NCBI RefSeq assembly: GCF_001411555.2
Contig: NC_049914.1
Span: 12,390,847-12,454,846, forward strand
Length of the DNA: 64,000 bases
Source of the DNA: Juglans regia
Lineage: Eukaryota > Streptophyta > Magnoliopsida > Fagales > Juglandaceae
Reading direction: 5' to 3'
Shown here one piece after another: positions 11,546 through 23,860 of the stretch; position 1 is the stretch's first letter; each line of letters opens with the position of its first letter. The position numbers and the translations under genes were made by a program. The notes under the pieces were generated by a model, which was given only the letters and a program-made list of their open reading frames with translations, ran no database searches and was not told the origin of the DNA.

Positions 11546-12888
11546 TTGATTTGTAGAGCCTTCCTCATAATTAATTTGAAGAATTAGCGGCAAAGAAATG
11601 TAAAGCAAATGTTGACAAATTGATTGTTTCACTTTGCAGAGAAAGAGGATAGATTCGAGGGCCGCTTATGAAGTCCAAGCCCTAAGATGACTTAATTGAA
11701 ATTTTCTTTTAAGAACAAGCAGAGGAAAGCAGAAACGGTTTTAATAAATAGAAAACATTCTTTAGAATCTAAGAAACTAATGAAACAGAATCCTTTGAAC
11801 AGCTGAAAACAATAGACTGCTTGGAAAAAAAAAAAAAAAAAACAGATTTCAAGTATAGAAACACCCTCCTCTTTGTTAAAAATAAACTATAGAACACCCA
11901 AATTCTAATGAACCATGAAACTACTGAAACATGGGTACTCTACATGTCCAAAAATAACAGTACTAGGTCCCAACAAAGCTTAAAAGTTGAAAATGGAAAA
12001 TTAGATTACATAAAAGAAAATTAAAAGTTGAAATTAAATGCTTATTTGGCAGGGTCGCATAAAGGATATCTGTTGCAATTGTGAGTTCTCAAATTTGTTC
12101 TTAGAGTAAAAACAAAATCTATACGAATTTCTACAGGGCTAAAAAGATCATAGATATTTGTGCAGCATGTAAATTTGCATGTACTGTAGAATACAAACAT
12201 GTAATTGACATGTTCATTGTCTTAGGCATCGGTGGATGGTTCTATAAACTTCTGAGAGAGAGAGAGAGAGAGCTTACAGAGAAACAACTCCTGGTTGTCT
12301 AAGTTTATAACAGTGAACTTGTGGTTGTTGTCTAAGGCATGGGTATGTCCAAATTCTTCCGGGGGATAGTTGAGGACTTCCAACCTCACTCTTGAAAGTG
12401 AGTAAAGCTTCAGCTAGAATAAAAAAATTTGTAACCAATCAGAATCCTTCTATGGTACTAGTAATGAAATTTGGCTTGTTCATGCAAACTGTAGACATCT
12501 TTTGCATGTCTTGAGGAACCGGTTAGCCAAACATGAACAGAACCACTCTTTCTGGGCAAAAAAAGAATCCAGGTGCTGCTTCTCGACAACAAAAATGATA
12601 GACAGCAGGTGACAATGGACTCCCCATCAGTTCCACCATATCTATCTAGGAAAACAGACTATTCCCTTTTAGGCCCTCTTTTGTTTTTGGCAGTCCCAAA
12701 TTTGTTGAGCTATCACAGCCCCCAAACCAAGTCAATATGCTTTTTGATGGTGAAAATATGCAAATCAACTCTCCAAGAAATATTGATCATTTCACCAATT
12801 GAAGAGCATTTAAGATACAAAGAACCCAGTTGCTCGTTGTCTCTTACTGTTCTATACTCGTAGAAATTATATATAAATAATACAAGGA
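11546..12888. other. Unresolved region 5' of the kinase transmembrane exon
   Basis: Upstream kinase exons (signal peptide and ectodomain) should lie here or further right, but I could not recognise them. A minus-strand ATG at 11632 opens a hydrophobic N-terminus, out of frame with the transmembrane exon and needing an unseen splice. It includes a poly(A) run near 11826 and a short (GA)n at about 12255. Confidence 0.4.
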
Positions 12889-13110
12889 AAGTGAAAGAAG
12901 ACAAACCATATATTTGCTGGCTTGTTCTGCCGGGTTCCAAGAGTTGAATTAGTATAAGTAGTGGCAGCTGCTGCCTCCAGAACAAGCGCATTGTCAACAA
13001 CCATCACTCCATTGAAACCCCTCACTTCCAATAACTTCAAACATTTACTTGATCTTGTGGAAAGCGTAACAAAAGCACAATATCTGAATTCACTGACTTA
13101 GACCCCGAAT
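12888..13110 (-). other. Unidentified open stretch of about 65 codons
   Basis: On the minus strand one frame stays open from about 13106 to 12890. It reads in part LKLLEVRGFNGVMVVDNAL followed by VLEAAAATYTNSTLGTRQNK. The composition looks coding rather than random, and an AG lies just upstream ('gaattcag'). It could be an exon of the kinase gene's unresolved ectodomain or of an unrelated gene. I do not recognise the family. Confidence 0.3.
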
Positions 13111-16100
13111 GGTTTCAACAAACTGAAAGGGACAAAGCACAAAATAACCATGTTCCTTCCTTGATCCTTGAATGAAATGAGAAAATAAAAGAAAAACTCG
13201 ATTCTATGTCACCGACTTAAAAAGAAAAAATTGGGGGTGGCAAGACTTATCATACTTGTGCAAAGGCTATGACTGGCTAAAACCCCTACAAATTCCCATC
13301 AGCCAGAAAACTCAAATGCAAATCCCAAAAGATTCCCCGGGAGTCCAAGATCTAGTAATTGTTGAAATGCGAAGATCCAAAAAGTAGATTAAGACAATCA
13401 AGGACATACAATCTTGTAGAGAGAAAAACTGGCACAAATGTCACAGGTCTCCACCTCCATTAGGAGATCTTGGCAAACATGTCACATTCGGATTTGTACT
13501 CCAATATTGCTTATTATACAAACTATTATATCGTATACTTCATAAATAACAGGGATTATTTCTAGTTAACGTTAGTCAAACATAAGTGCCATGACATATG
13601 ATGAAGTAACTGACATTAGAAGAGACTTATAGCTGTAGTTTTTCTATCATGAAAGACTTATGAAATCAGACATAAATTAGCAAAAAAATAATATCCTTTT
13701 AAAATCAGTTTTTTTTAATCATATTTCTTTCCTAGTCATCCATTTTAAATACAAATAGTTATAACAATAATTTTTAAACAATAATTAAAATGGAACTCAA
13801 ATCTGGCGTGTGAGCAAGCTAGGTCTCCTCCTCTAAAAAGAGAAGGGAAGGCAAAAAACAGTGTCCTATCACAACCTCCATCATTCACTTTCCAAAGGAT
13901 TTGAGAATCGCTTTCCGGAAAAGTTATTTTAGAATAAGAAAATAATATGGTGTTCGTCGATTTTCAGAATCCTAATCTGAAAAGACCTCAGGATTCTATT
14001 ATATTTCAACAGCATAGCATCCATAGTACAAGACATTCGGTGGTTTGTACAAAAAAGTTAACCAGAAAAAGGTGAAGCCAAGAACTTCTTTTCCTGCCAT
14101 CCAGCATGGCCAAGGAATCTCAAGTCCCAGAAACTTATTCAAGACAAAACAAGTGTAACTAAAAGGACATGACATGTTTTATGAACTGTACAGACAAAAA
14201 CAGAAGTACTGGGCAGAAGAACGAGAGAGAGAGAGAGAGAGAGGGAGGGAAGGAGAGAGGAAAAAGAAAATTAAGGCTGCCCATGCCTGCTGGTTGCTGC
14301 AAGGAGTTGAGCTAGAGAGAATCATTAATTCAGGTAAAGAACGAAGCAGCTTTATGCTATTAAACTTACCAGAGAGAGCTTTTGCCAGTTGCCTTGGGGA
14401 ACTTTGTGAGATTGCATTGAAAGCACAAGGCTTCACAGAAAGCACCTAGTAAAATCAGATACAATCCAACAAGTAGGACCGGTTGCCCCGATGACGCAAA
14501 AACACTACTCCTTCAAATAGGACACTGATTTTGCCTGCTTCACATGGGAAGACCCACCTGCTTCCAAAATCACAATATTACCACCCTCCTCAGAGTATCA
14601 CTAGTCTTTCTGGGAGGTTTGCCTTGACCAAGCTTAGTTAGAAAATGCAGCAATTCCTTCCTGGTTTTGTTTGTACCAATCGAGACTTCTTCAATCTGAA
14701 ATGGGTTTTAGACTTCTAAGAGAATCTTGACTAAAAGCATATAAAAACGTGGACTTTACAAAGTATGAATGTTTATGACCCCCGGGCCCCAACTACCTAA
14801 TAATTGGCTTGATGTTTATGAACATTGACGAAGACAATGTTTCAGAATTATTAAATTCGTTATAGGGGCCAATAGAGGATCGTAATGATCACAGCCTCCC
14901 TACGAACCAATAATAGAGAAGGAAGTGCTTCACCCTTTTGACCATTTTGCCTTGACATTTGGCCTATCTCCTGATCAACCTCACTATTCTGCTTCTTCCT
15001 GAAGAAAATAATGATGATACTAATAACTCTGGATAATGGTATTTCTTGGATGAAAATATAGATCTAGGACACAATATTCTGGTCATTTTCATATTGATTT
15101 GGTTCGGAAAATAGCTCACGTCTCGATTTTCCATCTTAGAATCTATATTTTCAGCTGATCAGGTGTTCTATGTTCTGAGACCAGCATTTTTTTTTTTTTA
15201 ACCCCAAGCGAACACAAAAAACAAAGATGAAACAAACATAGCCCACCATGCATCTCTATTCCATATACAAAACGAAGGGTGATGTAAAACAAGCACACAG
15301 AGCGATGTGGGGTTTTTTACAAGAAACGTCGGGATCAGAAAAGGCATTGTCTTTTGAGCACTCAGCAGTGGCTCCCAAAGTCGTTTTCCAATCCGGCAAG
15401 GATAGAGGGGGACCATTCTCAAAGCTGCAATAGCGACGATCACATGACGACAGAGAGGTCGGGATTGGGAAGGTCGTTAGCAGGGCGCGGGAGTCACATG
15501 CAAACACCCATTGCCATTAAACCTTTCCTTTTTGCTAACACGTTCCTTCATTTTCAGCCCCCAAAGCACTCCCCACCCCACAAATCCCGCTTAACCTACA
15601 AAGAAGAAAAGGGGTCTGATTCCCCATTGCAATCTCTAGGTTCTGGCCCATGACAGATAGGTCTAATAATATAAAATTATATTAAATAAATTAAATAAAA
15701 ATTACATCTTTACAATAAATTTCTATTAGCTTTAATGTTCTTGTAGATAGAATGGAAGATTGAGAAGTTTTGAAAGTTTGAAGGTCTATTTTGATGCAAT
15801 TAATAATTTCGAAAGCGCATTATAAATTGAGTGAAAGTTCGAAAGAATAAAATGTAATTAATCCTTTACTCAATGATCCTTGCTTCCTCTCATAACAGTA
15901 AAAACTTTGTTTAGAATTCATACTTTTTTTCTGTACAAGAGATGATTTTCTCTCAAATGATGTGGAGTGGATATCGATGGAGTAGATGCGCATTCGTAGA
16001 CCTTATGAAATAAGTACAAATAGAAAAGATAAATTGGATAGTAAGTTACATATATATGTAGTAATTTATGTGATTTGGATTGACAGTTACTCAAATCCAT

Positions 16101-16320
16101 CACAACCTATAGTAATCCTAAGAAATTATCGAATAAGGGAATCAGGCACTTGTCTTGTATTTACAATCTCCACTTGTATATTTAAAAGGATTAACTAAAT
16201 AAGTTTAATGTTATTATGTTCTTAATTTATTCCACTCATTTTACTTTTTATTACGTGTCACGCGATTTATTAAAAAATTAAAAATAAAAATATAAAAGGA
16301 TAGAGGGAGTCTATGATTAA
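13111..16320. other. Intergenic DNA
   Basis: About 3.2 kb with no recognised gene. It includes a (GA)n run at 14225-14245 and a GC-richer patch at 15200-15650 where both strands have frames of 60 to 99 codons, none with a motif I know. Confidence 0.5.
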
Positions 16321-16329
16321 GTCTTTCTC

Positions 16330-17800
16330 TTTTGTTTATATATATATATATATATATTTAATAAGCTAGCCTTTTTTATTAATAGCGAAGTGGCTAAACT
16401 TGGGCCAAATTTTGGTTAGAAAATTTACTTTTTTCACTTTAGTTAGCAACATTTTATTGATATCAAGTAACAAATTATCTAAATTTATCTCTATTATATT
16501 AGAATATCTATTTTTATTTTTCATTTATACTGTTAAATTCGAATGGTAATTGAAATATTTATTTCTTATTAAAAAAGTACACATTAAAACACAATATTTT
16601 CTAGATAATATAATTTTCTAACGTTCATATCATTCTAATAGATATAATAATTTCTTTACGGTCATATCATTTTAATGATTATATTCTTTCACTACAAAAC
16701 CGAATATTTCGTGACGAAGGGTAAACAAAACCAATACTACCTATAAATCACCAACAGAGAAAAAATAAAAGTAGCCATGAGCTCTCTGATCTTAAGAAGT
16801 TTTGTTTTTTCTTTCTATTTTTCCTTAATCGTATCGGTGTAGGAAAAAAAAAAAAATTGTGAGAATATTACGAAATGCTTGCAACAAAGTAGGGTCAGAA
16901 GTAGAAATGGATGTAGTGCCAGCAAAGTCACAGGACCCTTGCGCTTGACCCTTTCTTTGGAAGTAGCTGTTAACAGCATAGATGCAATGAGCCGTAACAG
17001 AGTATTGGTGCTCTCTCACTTTGCTCGTTGATGTGGGCCATATGATTTATTAAAAAAATTAAAATTTTTTTTTTTTTTGGCACCATTTACTTTTGAATAT
17101 ATATATATTTTAATTTTTTTAATAAGCTAGCCATTTTTTATTAGTAGCGAAGTGATTAAACTTTGGCTAGTGAATCCACTTTTTTCACTTTAGCAAATCA
17201 CTTTTTATGGACATCAAATAACTAATTTTTTAAATATATTTTTATTCCATTAAAATATTTATTTTAAATTTTCATTTATACTTTTTAATTCTAATGGTGA
17301 TTAGTATTCCTTATTAAAAAAGCGCACATTAAAACACGACATTCTTCGACCAATATAATTTTTTAATGTTTATATTATTCGAACGGATATAATTTTTTAA
17401 CGGTCATATATTTTCAACAGATATATTATTTTAATGACTATATTTCTCTAACAGTTATATTCTTTCACTACAAAAGAGAACATTTCCTAGCGCTAAAAGG
17501 GTAAAACACAACCAATACTGCCTGTAAATCATCGAGAGAGAAAAAAGAAAAGTAGCCGTGAGCTCTCTTATCTTAATTTTTTTTTTTTTTTTTGGTTCTA
17601 TTTTTCCATAATTGTATCTGTGTAGAAAAGAAAGAAATTTGTGAGAATATTATGAAGGGCACGCAACTAACAAGGGTCAAAAGTTGAAATGGAGGCAGTG
17701 CCAGCAAGATCACAGGAGCCTTGAGATTGAACCTTTCTTTGGAAGTAGCTGTCAACAGCATAAGTGCAATGAGCCATAACAGAGTAGGGTTGGTAACAGC
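16330..17800 (-). repeat. Direct duplication of a ~700 bp block carrying an X8-domain exon
   Basis: Block 1 (about 16330-17015) and block 2 (about 17095-17800) share 'aataagctagcc' (16361, 17121), 'gtgagaatatta' (16858, 17641), 'cctttctttggaagtagctg' and 'aacagcata' (16971, 17754). The offset grows from about 760 to 783 bp through small indels. Both blocks carry the same minus-strand X8 exon and the same AT-rich downstream DNA, so the exon and its flank were duplicated together. Confidence 0.8.
16888..17019 (-). pseudogene. X8 (carbohydrate-binding, CBM43-type) domain exon fragment, copy 1
   Basis: The minus strand reads YSVTAHCIYAVNSYFQRKGQ, then GSCDFAGTTSISTSDPT. This matches the second half of the X8 domain, which binds beta-1,3-glucan in plasmodesmal callose-binding proteins and in the C-terminus of some beta-1,3-glucanases. 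Conserved features visible are two cysteines, the Tyr-Ala-x-Asn-Ser-Tyr core and the CDF-x-GTA-like strand. The first half of the domain, a signal peptide and a GPI signal are not seen, so this is a fragment. Confidence 0.6.
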
Positions 17801-17830
17801 CAACAGGCTCCATTTTGATAGAGATTGGGT
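17667..17830 (-). pseudogene. X8 domain exon fragment, copy 2
   Basis: The minus strand reads YQPYSVMAHCTYAVDSYFQ, then GSCDLAGTASISTFDP. This is the same X8 half-domain as copy 1, with the usual Tyr-Gln-Pro start retained. It diverges from copy 1 in about one residue in five. No complete gene can be built around it here. Both copies probably derive from a partial duplication of a callose-binding-type gene. Confidence 0.6.
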
Positions 17831-18186
17831 CGGTAACATATGAGATAGGGGTCGGGTAATATTCACAAACAATTTGCAGGCAAACAAGCAAATGCAAAGA
17901 GATTTCAATCAAACTAAAAATTATAGAGATTGCACCCAACCCAGACTGCACAAGTAGATTGAAAACAAAACAAATGCAAATTACAGAACATGGAAAGAGA
18001 AAACAGATCAGTATAGAAAAAATATGGTGATTATGTGGGGAAGAGAGAGAGAGAGAGAGAGAACAGACCCAACTAGCGAGACAACTTCCAGTGATTTTTT
18101 TGTTTCTTCTTTCAAGCAGCCAGAAACTCCTTCAGGTGACTTTTTGCTTTTTAAAATCATTCAGAAATGGCAGTTGGGTACCATTT

Positions 18187-18195
<9 letters not shown>

Positions 18196-18224
<29 letters not shown>
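18196..18224. repeat. (TA)n microsatellite
   Basis: An uninterrupted TA run. Similar runs occur at 16338-16357, 37652-37676, 42460-42481, 44179-44198, 46756-46795, 52001-52025 and 54234-54260. Confidence 0.95.
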
Positions 18225-18226
<2 letters not shown>

Positions 18227-18679
18227 CATTTTTATTGTTTTAATAAATCACGTGACATCACATCGTGATGTCAAAAAGTGAGTTATATAATTTAGGAGAC
18301 ATAGTAGCATTACCTACTAAACAAATAGTCTTTTGGTTTTACACTTTATATAAAACGATTGAGTTTCCAATTTTATTAAAATACAATTAAGGTGTTTTAT
18401 ATTTTGAGTTATTTTATTCTCAAACTGGCCTGCTTTAATGATAAGACTTAATTTATAAGATTTAAATTTTAAAATTTTTCTTTCAAATCAAATTATGACA
18501 TATAAGTACTTTATTATGTGTATTATCCACACTGGCTTATAAATAGACATTTTCTTATATTTTCAAAGATTAATGTTTCATTGATCATCTTTAATCTCTG
18601 GAAGATTGGCCTAATATCTTAATAATTCATAATTAAATATTAAAAGAAAATCATCAACAAATACATTAAACTAGAGAAA

Positions 18680-19130
18680 AGTAGGAAATGAGACTAATGA
18701 GCACCATTCACTTTTCACATGTAAAAAATGAGCACTACTCACTTTTTAAGTTTTTCAAATAAAAGTTTCTCCTTTTTACAATTGTCAAAGATAATATCAT
18801 TCACTTTTCAAATCAAATCTTCTATTTTTCACATATGAAAAATGAACATTATTTTCTTTTCAAAATTTTCAAAAAAAAGCAACTACCTTTTGCATATGTC
18901 AAAAAGAGTATCAATCTCTTTTAAAAATGTTCAAACTTATCATGTACATGTCAGAGATGGCAATTAATCATCTTTTAAATTTTTAAATTTCAAACTTTTA
19001 ATAATGTTATGCACATATGAAAGATGATTGATGTGAAAAATGACAATCAATCATCTTTCAAAAATTTAAATATTAAACTTTTAATTTTCAAATATATAAT
19101 GCACATGTCGAAAATGCAATTTGATACTTT
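18680..19130. repeat. Degenerate tandem-like AT-rich repeats
   Basis: Variants of 'cacatgtaaaaaatgagcac', 'cacttttcaaat' and 'gtcaaagatga' recur every 60 to 90 bp. Units are too diverged to count. No gene is seen. Confidence 0.5.
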
Positions 19131-19589
19131 ATGAGAAAAGATTTTTTTTAGCCTTAATCTTATTTCGAATTTTGAAAAAGATGTACAAAATTAACTCTAA
19201 GAGCTTTATTTGTAAGCTTGTTCCCTTTCTTGCTCATACTTGATACATTGATGTGCTTGGTTCCATTATGTGTACAACTTGAACTTGAGATTCATTTATA
19301 CTCGAACTTATTTGTTATCATCAAAATCCATATGTAGATATATAATAATATGATACTTGAAATCTTGGGTTCAACAAATATATATTACATATATTTTAAG
19401 AAAGAAATTTAATGAAATGACAATGTTTTGTTTTAGGGTAAAATAAAAATGTTCCCCACTCAACTCGCCTCTGGCTAAACTCTCTCTCTTTTGCCTCATC
19501 CTCTCTCCTCTTCATTGCAGTTTGGTCTCTCAGACTCTTCCTCTCGCTATCACCCCAGGTATCCTGGTCTCTCTCTCTCTCTCAACATG

Positions 19590-20465
19590 TGTTACTAGTG
19601 ACCAAGGGTGGGTAGACAACCCATAGGCCAATCTGTCCACCTGGCATCTGTGCGGGGTGACCCACTCATGTAAAAGGGGGTCAGGGCCTAGAGACTAAGG
19701 GTGTAAATTTAAACTGAAAAACCAGTCTAGACAAGACCGAACCGAACCGGTTGGTCCGGGATAGGAACCGGTTCCTATTTTATGAAAACCGGCCGGATCC
19801 GGTCCGGTTTTGGTTCCGTAGTTTCCGGGATTGGACCGAACCGGACCGGTTGGAAAAAAAATATATATATATAAATTAATTTTATATATTATACAAAATA
19901 TTTATATATATAATATATATAATCATATATTAAATTTTTATATATAATATATATAATTATATATCATATATGAAATAATTTCATATTATAAATTATAAAT
20001 TATAACATAAAATGTTAATTTTAAATATGAACATTTGTAATTTGTTTGATTATATGTTATTAATATAATTATATATAAGATAATGTCGTTATAATTTATA
20101 AAATAAAAGTTTAATCTTAAAGATGAAAATTTAATTGATCATATGCTTTAAACATAATATATATATATTAAATTATTAATAACATTTTATCATAAGAAGT
20201 AACATTTTATTATATATTTTTTACATTTAAAAAAAATAGAAAAACCGGACCGGATCGGACTGGAAACTGGTAAAACCAAAGGTACTGGTTTAGGAGGGTT
20301 ATCAGGGCGTAATCGGTTTTGAAAAATGTAAAACCGGTACATACTGGTTTAGTGCTAAATTTTGTCCAAAACCAGACCAGACTGGATCGGTTACACCCCT
20401 ACTAGAGACCAAACTTGGCGGGCGGGATGGCCGGCTGCCCACCCATAATAGGCGGTTAGTAGGCC
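19590..20465. mobile_element. Outer repeat carrying the nested hAT-like element
   Basis: Flanking the hAT-like insertion are GC-rich inverted-looking words: 'gggtgggtagacaaccca' on the left (19607) and 'ctgcccacccataataggcg' on the right (20434). Related words border the second hAT-like copy near 37870 and 39150. This suggests an older element into which the hAT-like element jumped, but no TSD was found. Confidence 0.35.
19696..20401. mobile_element. Non-autonomous hAT-like DNA element, 706 bp, 8 bp TSD
   Basis: The termini are TAAGGGTGTAA on the left and TTACACCCCTA on the right, inverted repeats with one mismatch. Identical 8 bp direct repeats CTAGAGAC lie at 19688-19695 and 20402-20409. 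An 8 bp TSD is the hallmark of hAT transposition. Near both ends are clusters of 'accggaccgg' and 'aaccggttcc' words, and the core is almost pure AT. There is no transposase frame. Confidence 0.85.
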
Positions 20466-20879
20466 TAGCAATCCTTATCGAAGGGTGGTGTTGAGAGTCT
20501 CTTGAGACATACCTCTTTTGTGTGGGAAGGGATGGATTGTGGGGTGGGAGTCCATACGGGTGGGAGTCCATACCATGTGTAGAGGTTGGGTCGAGTATGG
20601 GATACAATCCAGATATATTCTTTGTAAGAAATAGAGGTAGTTTCCATAATCATGATGTGTGGTTATTGACAAAATTTCAATTTTTTTAATATAAATAAAT
20701 AAAACAATCAATTTGATGAAGATAAGTGTTTGATTTGCACAAAAATCTAATAAAAAGTGGATTTATAAATTGATATGAGTTGATGTTAGATGTCTGATTA
20801 TAAAGCTCTTTTAATTGTACAATGGATCTAACGTTTCATATCAAATCATATTAATTTATAAGTTTATTTTTATAAAGAA

Positions 20880-21150
20880 TAAAACAACTTTGCCTCCCCA
20901 TTTTGACCACTCCATTTGACCGCTGGTCAAATTTTTTTTATTTTATTTATTTAGTAATTAAAGAAGTGATTTTAAGTGTATTGGTGTATTTTTTTTTATT
21001 TTTTTAAAATATTTAAATGTATTTAAAAAATGTGAAAAAAGAAAAAAGGAAAAAAAAAAAAAAAAACCACTGGGCGGTACGCCCAGCGGTAAGAGTGGGG
21101 TGGCAGAGTAGCCCCACTCTTTTATGAAATCTCTATATAAACCTAGTAAC
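20880..21150. mobile_element. MITE-like AT-rich segment ending in a GC hairpin
   Basis: An AT-rich body with poly(A) (21051-21066) ends in 'actgggcggtacgcccagcg', a near-perfect hairpin at about 21068-21090. A similar AT body with a GC-rich 'accatgccgccccacaca' edge lies at 51825-51990. Ends are not defined. Confidence 0.3.
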
Positions 21151-21362
21151 ACTTCTATTTGATAAATTGTGAAATCACGTGATTGAAACCCCGTATAATA
21201 CAAAACATCTCTTTTTTCTTGTAAGGTCATTTTCATTTGCATAATTCACATAACTTTTTTCCTTTGAATTCATCTTACGACATTTACAAGGTCATTAGAA
21301 TTTATTTGTATATTGCAATACATGTATGTAATAATTTAATGATTAGACTTGCGATCTATCTC

Positions 21363-22570
21363 TGTAACGCCCCGTATCCAAAAGTTTGAGGAATTAGTTC
21401 TTATTACCTAAAATTATCTCCTAATAGTACATTATATATATATATATATTATATATATATACACACTCCAAATGCTTTATAAACATAAAGTCATTTGTTC
21501 AAACTAAATGTAGATGTTCCTCTAGAAGGATCTCAACATAATTAACCAATAATTCCACAAGTCTCAATAATTTATCAACATCCCCATAAACCAAATCGAT
21601 GTAATGAGATCCAATCGATTGACTAAAATGCTCTAATAATCATAGTACCCTTAGGTACTAAATCGACTATCCTTAGCTAATCTTGCCCATACTTCCTATT
21701 CTTAATTTACGGTTGAATCATCAAAATTATCTGAAAATATTGAATATAATTGGGTGAATTATCAACAACTCAGTAAGTAGTAAACATATACTAGTATGTA
21801 AACACGAGCCAGTACAGAATGCAAAACAAAACAATTTATCAAATTATCAGAGAAAACTTTAGAAAACATTTATTTACAACAATAAATCATAGAAAATATT
21901 TTGGCATAAATATAACTGAATAGCATCATAATAGAACGTATTCCATGTTTAATCCCTGTAGTTGGGTTGGGCAAATCTCGACGGCCAATCAAGTAAAAAC
22001 AGAATTTGCATCTTCCTCTCATTATTCTCGGAGCCCCGAGTGTCCACATAGGAAAGACCATATAGAAAAACTATTTTGTCTCCAAAGTAGGTGCACTAGA
22101 AATAGAGATGCTGGTACCAACACAAACGGAGGCCACAGTTTTACACCCGTGGTAAGGTTGGGATGGAAGCAGAAACAGAAAGTCATGCTAGAGGTTTTTC
22201 AGATGCAACATTTCTTATCAAAACAAGTGTTGAATAGAAACATATAATATTCATATAATCATGCACAAATTTCAAATTTTCATAATCGTACTTTTTACAC
22301 AATTGAAAACATAATGCCAAAAATTGCTCATGTCTAGACCAATCATGACAGAAAATATTTTTCTCTTGTTATACGGATATAATGAGTAATGCAGATAAAA
22401 TGATTGTGGTTGTTTTCAAGTTTTTCATAACAAAAGAAATGCATGTTTTCAATAAAACAACCCTAGTCCATTCTTTTTATACAAAATCTAGTATAGGAGC
22501 ACCGCTTACCTGACTCTTGTATCATATTCTCCATGTTTTGAGACTGTATTCTAGTCGTATTACAATAGTC
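21363..22570 (-). mobile_element. Part of a TGTAACGCCCC-type LTR, minus orientation
   Basis: It starts on the plus strand with TGTAACGCCCCGTATCC, the reverse complement of an LTR 3' end. The body matches, in reverse orientation, the solo LTR at 34508-36890. Shared words include 'gtacccttaggtact' (21645), 'ttatcaacaactcagtaag' (21759) and 'tatactagt' (21787). The Copia-like element 22571-25238 interrupts it. More LTR or internal DNA may continue after 25238, but its right end was not found. Confidence 0.65.
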
Positions 22571-23132
22571 TGTTGTGTAAAATACACACACACCAACAAT
22601 GGCAAACTAAAATAAAAGCAAGCACGATCAAGCACATGACACACAATATACGTGATTCGGCAAATTGCCTACATCTATAGAGTTGCAAAAATCTTATTAA
22701 CCAGAGAAGATTACAATCACTCAATCTAAACTCACACTCTCTAGGGCTTTTTGCTCTCTCACACAATATGCACTCACTTGACAATTGTTCTTTTTAAAAA
22801 ATATGCTGAAAGTCGTACAAAACAAGTCAAATATAATATATTTATAGTAAACGGCGCTAAAAATCCTAATCTGGCAAAAACTAGGTTCTTCGCTCTAGCG
22901 GCGTGTTGAGCGCACCTCGAGCGAACAACCAATGAACATTGGCTTGAGCGGGATGTCGAACGTGACTCGAGCAAATGCTAGGGTTTGTGTCATGCCCGAG
23001 TCTACTGTTGAGCGCACCTCGAGCGAACTCACGAGTTGAGCTTCACTCGAGCCCACTGTCGAGCGCATGTCGAGTGAACTCACTGTTACTCGATTTTTTT
23101 CTCACAGACCAGTCTCCACTTGCAACCCACCA
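22571..23132 (-). repeat. 3' LTR of the gag-only Copia element
   Basis: It is 562 bp, the same length as its partner. On the minus strand it runs from TGGTGGGTTGC to TTACACAACA. It contains a cluster of 'ctcgagcgaa' and 'gtcgagcgca' words between about 22895 and 23080, repeated on both strands, a sub-structure shared with the partner LTR. Confidence 0.9.
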
Positions 23133-23218
23133 ATCTTCCACTTGGAGACTAGGTCTCCACATGCCAGCCATTGTTTCCAGCCAAGCCCTATCATCTCTGC
23201 AGCTCACAGCTCCCGTCT

Positions 23219-23860
23219 TCAAGCTAGAAGAAGCATTGAAGTCAAGCCTGACTTCAGTCTTCCACATACATCGACCTTAGTCAGGACATCCACTGGGCAA
23301 CTCACAACTCCCATTGCACTAGGAGTATCCAATCTCGAACCAATCTTGGCAACCTCAGCCAACTTTCCTAGGCTTACATGAGGAATGACAAAGCTGACTT
23401 CCTTTGGTTTCCTCATATGTTTCGCGTGATCAAGCCTGCCCTTTTGCACTCTTGTATTTCCTTGCACATCACTAGACCCTGATGTTAAATATAAAGAGTT
23501 AGATCTCTTACCATGCGCTAGGACCAGTGCACCCTTAGTGATCTTCCAAGCTCCTCCAGAGAACACTATTGCATAACCGCTGTCATCAAGCTATCCCAGT
23601 GAGATCAGGTTTTTCTTCAGATCTGGAACGTGTTTGACTTGCTGTAAAGTCCACACGCCTCTGTTTGGAAGTGTGATGTGCACATCACCCACTCTCACGA
23701 CAGTGCCTCTCTATCAGCCATATACATCTTCCCAAAATCACCAGCAACACAGTTCTGCATGATTTCTCTATGTGAGGTGCTATGGAATGAAGCCCCTGAA
23801 TCTAACACACAATCATCAATTGGACTGTGCATTGCAAGAAATAAGGCATCAAATTTCTTC
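23219..23860 (-). pseudogene. Protease and gag-pre-integrase remnant of the gag-only Copia element
   Basis: On the minus strand a DSGASFHST motif (about 23798) is the catalytic Asp-Ser-Gly-Ala of a Copia aspartic protease. Downstream, after frameshifts and stops, comes SGGAWKITKGALVLAHGKR, typical of the segment before the gag-pre-integrase domain. Then the frame ends and integrase is absent. This shows the element derives from a complete Copia ancestor by internal deletion. Confidence 0.7.

Noticed and set aside
13111..16320. Possible exons of a gene upstream of the kinase
   Set aside because: No reading frame with recognisable motif or consistent splice phases was found.
22774..23083. Pair of frames rich in SSLEVRST-like repeats
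   Set aside because: They are translations of the CTCGAGC word cluster in the LTR; there is no protein family.
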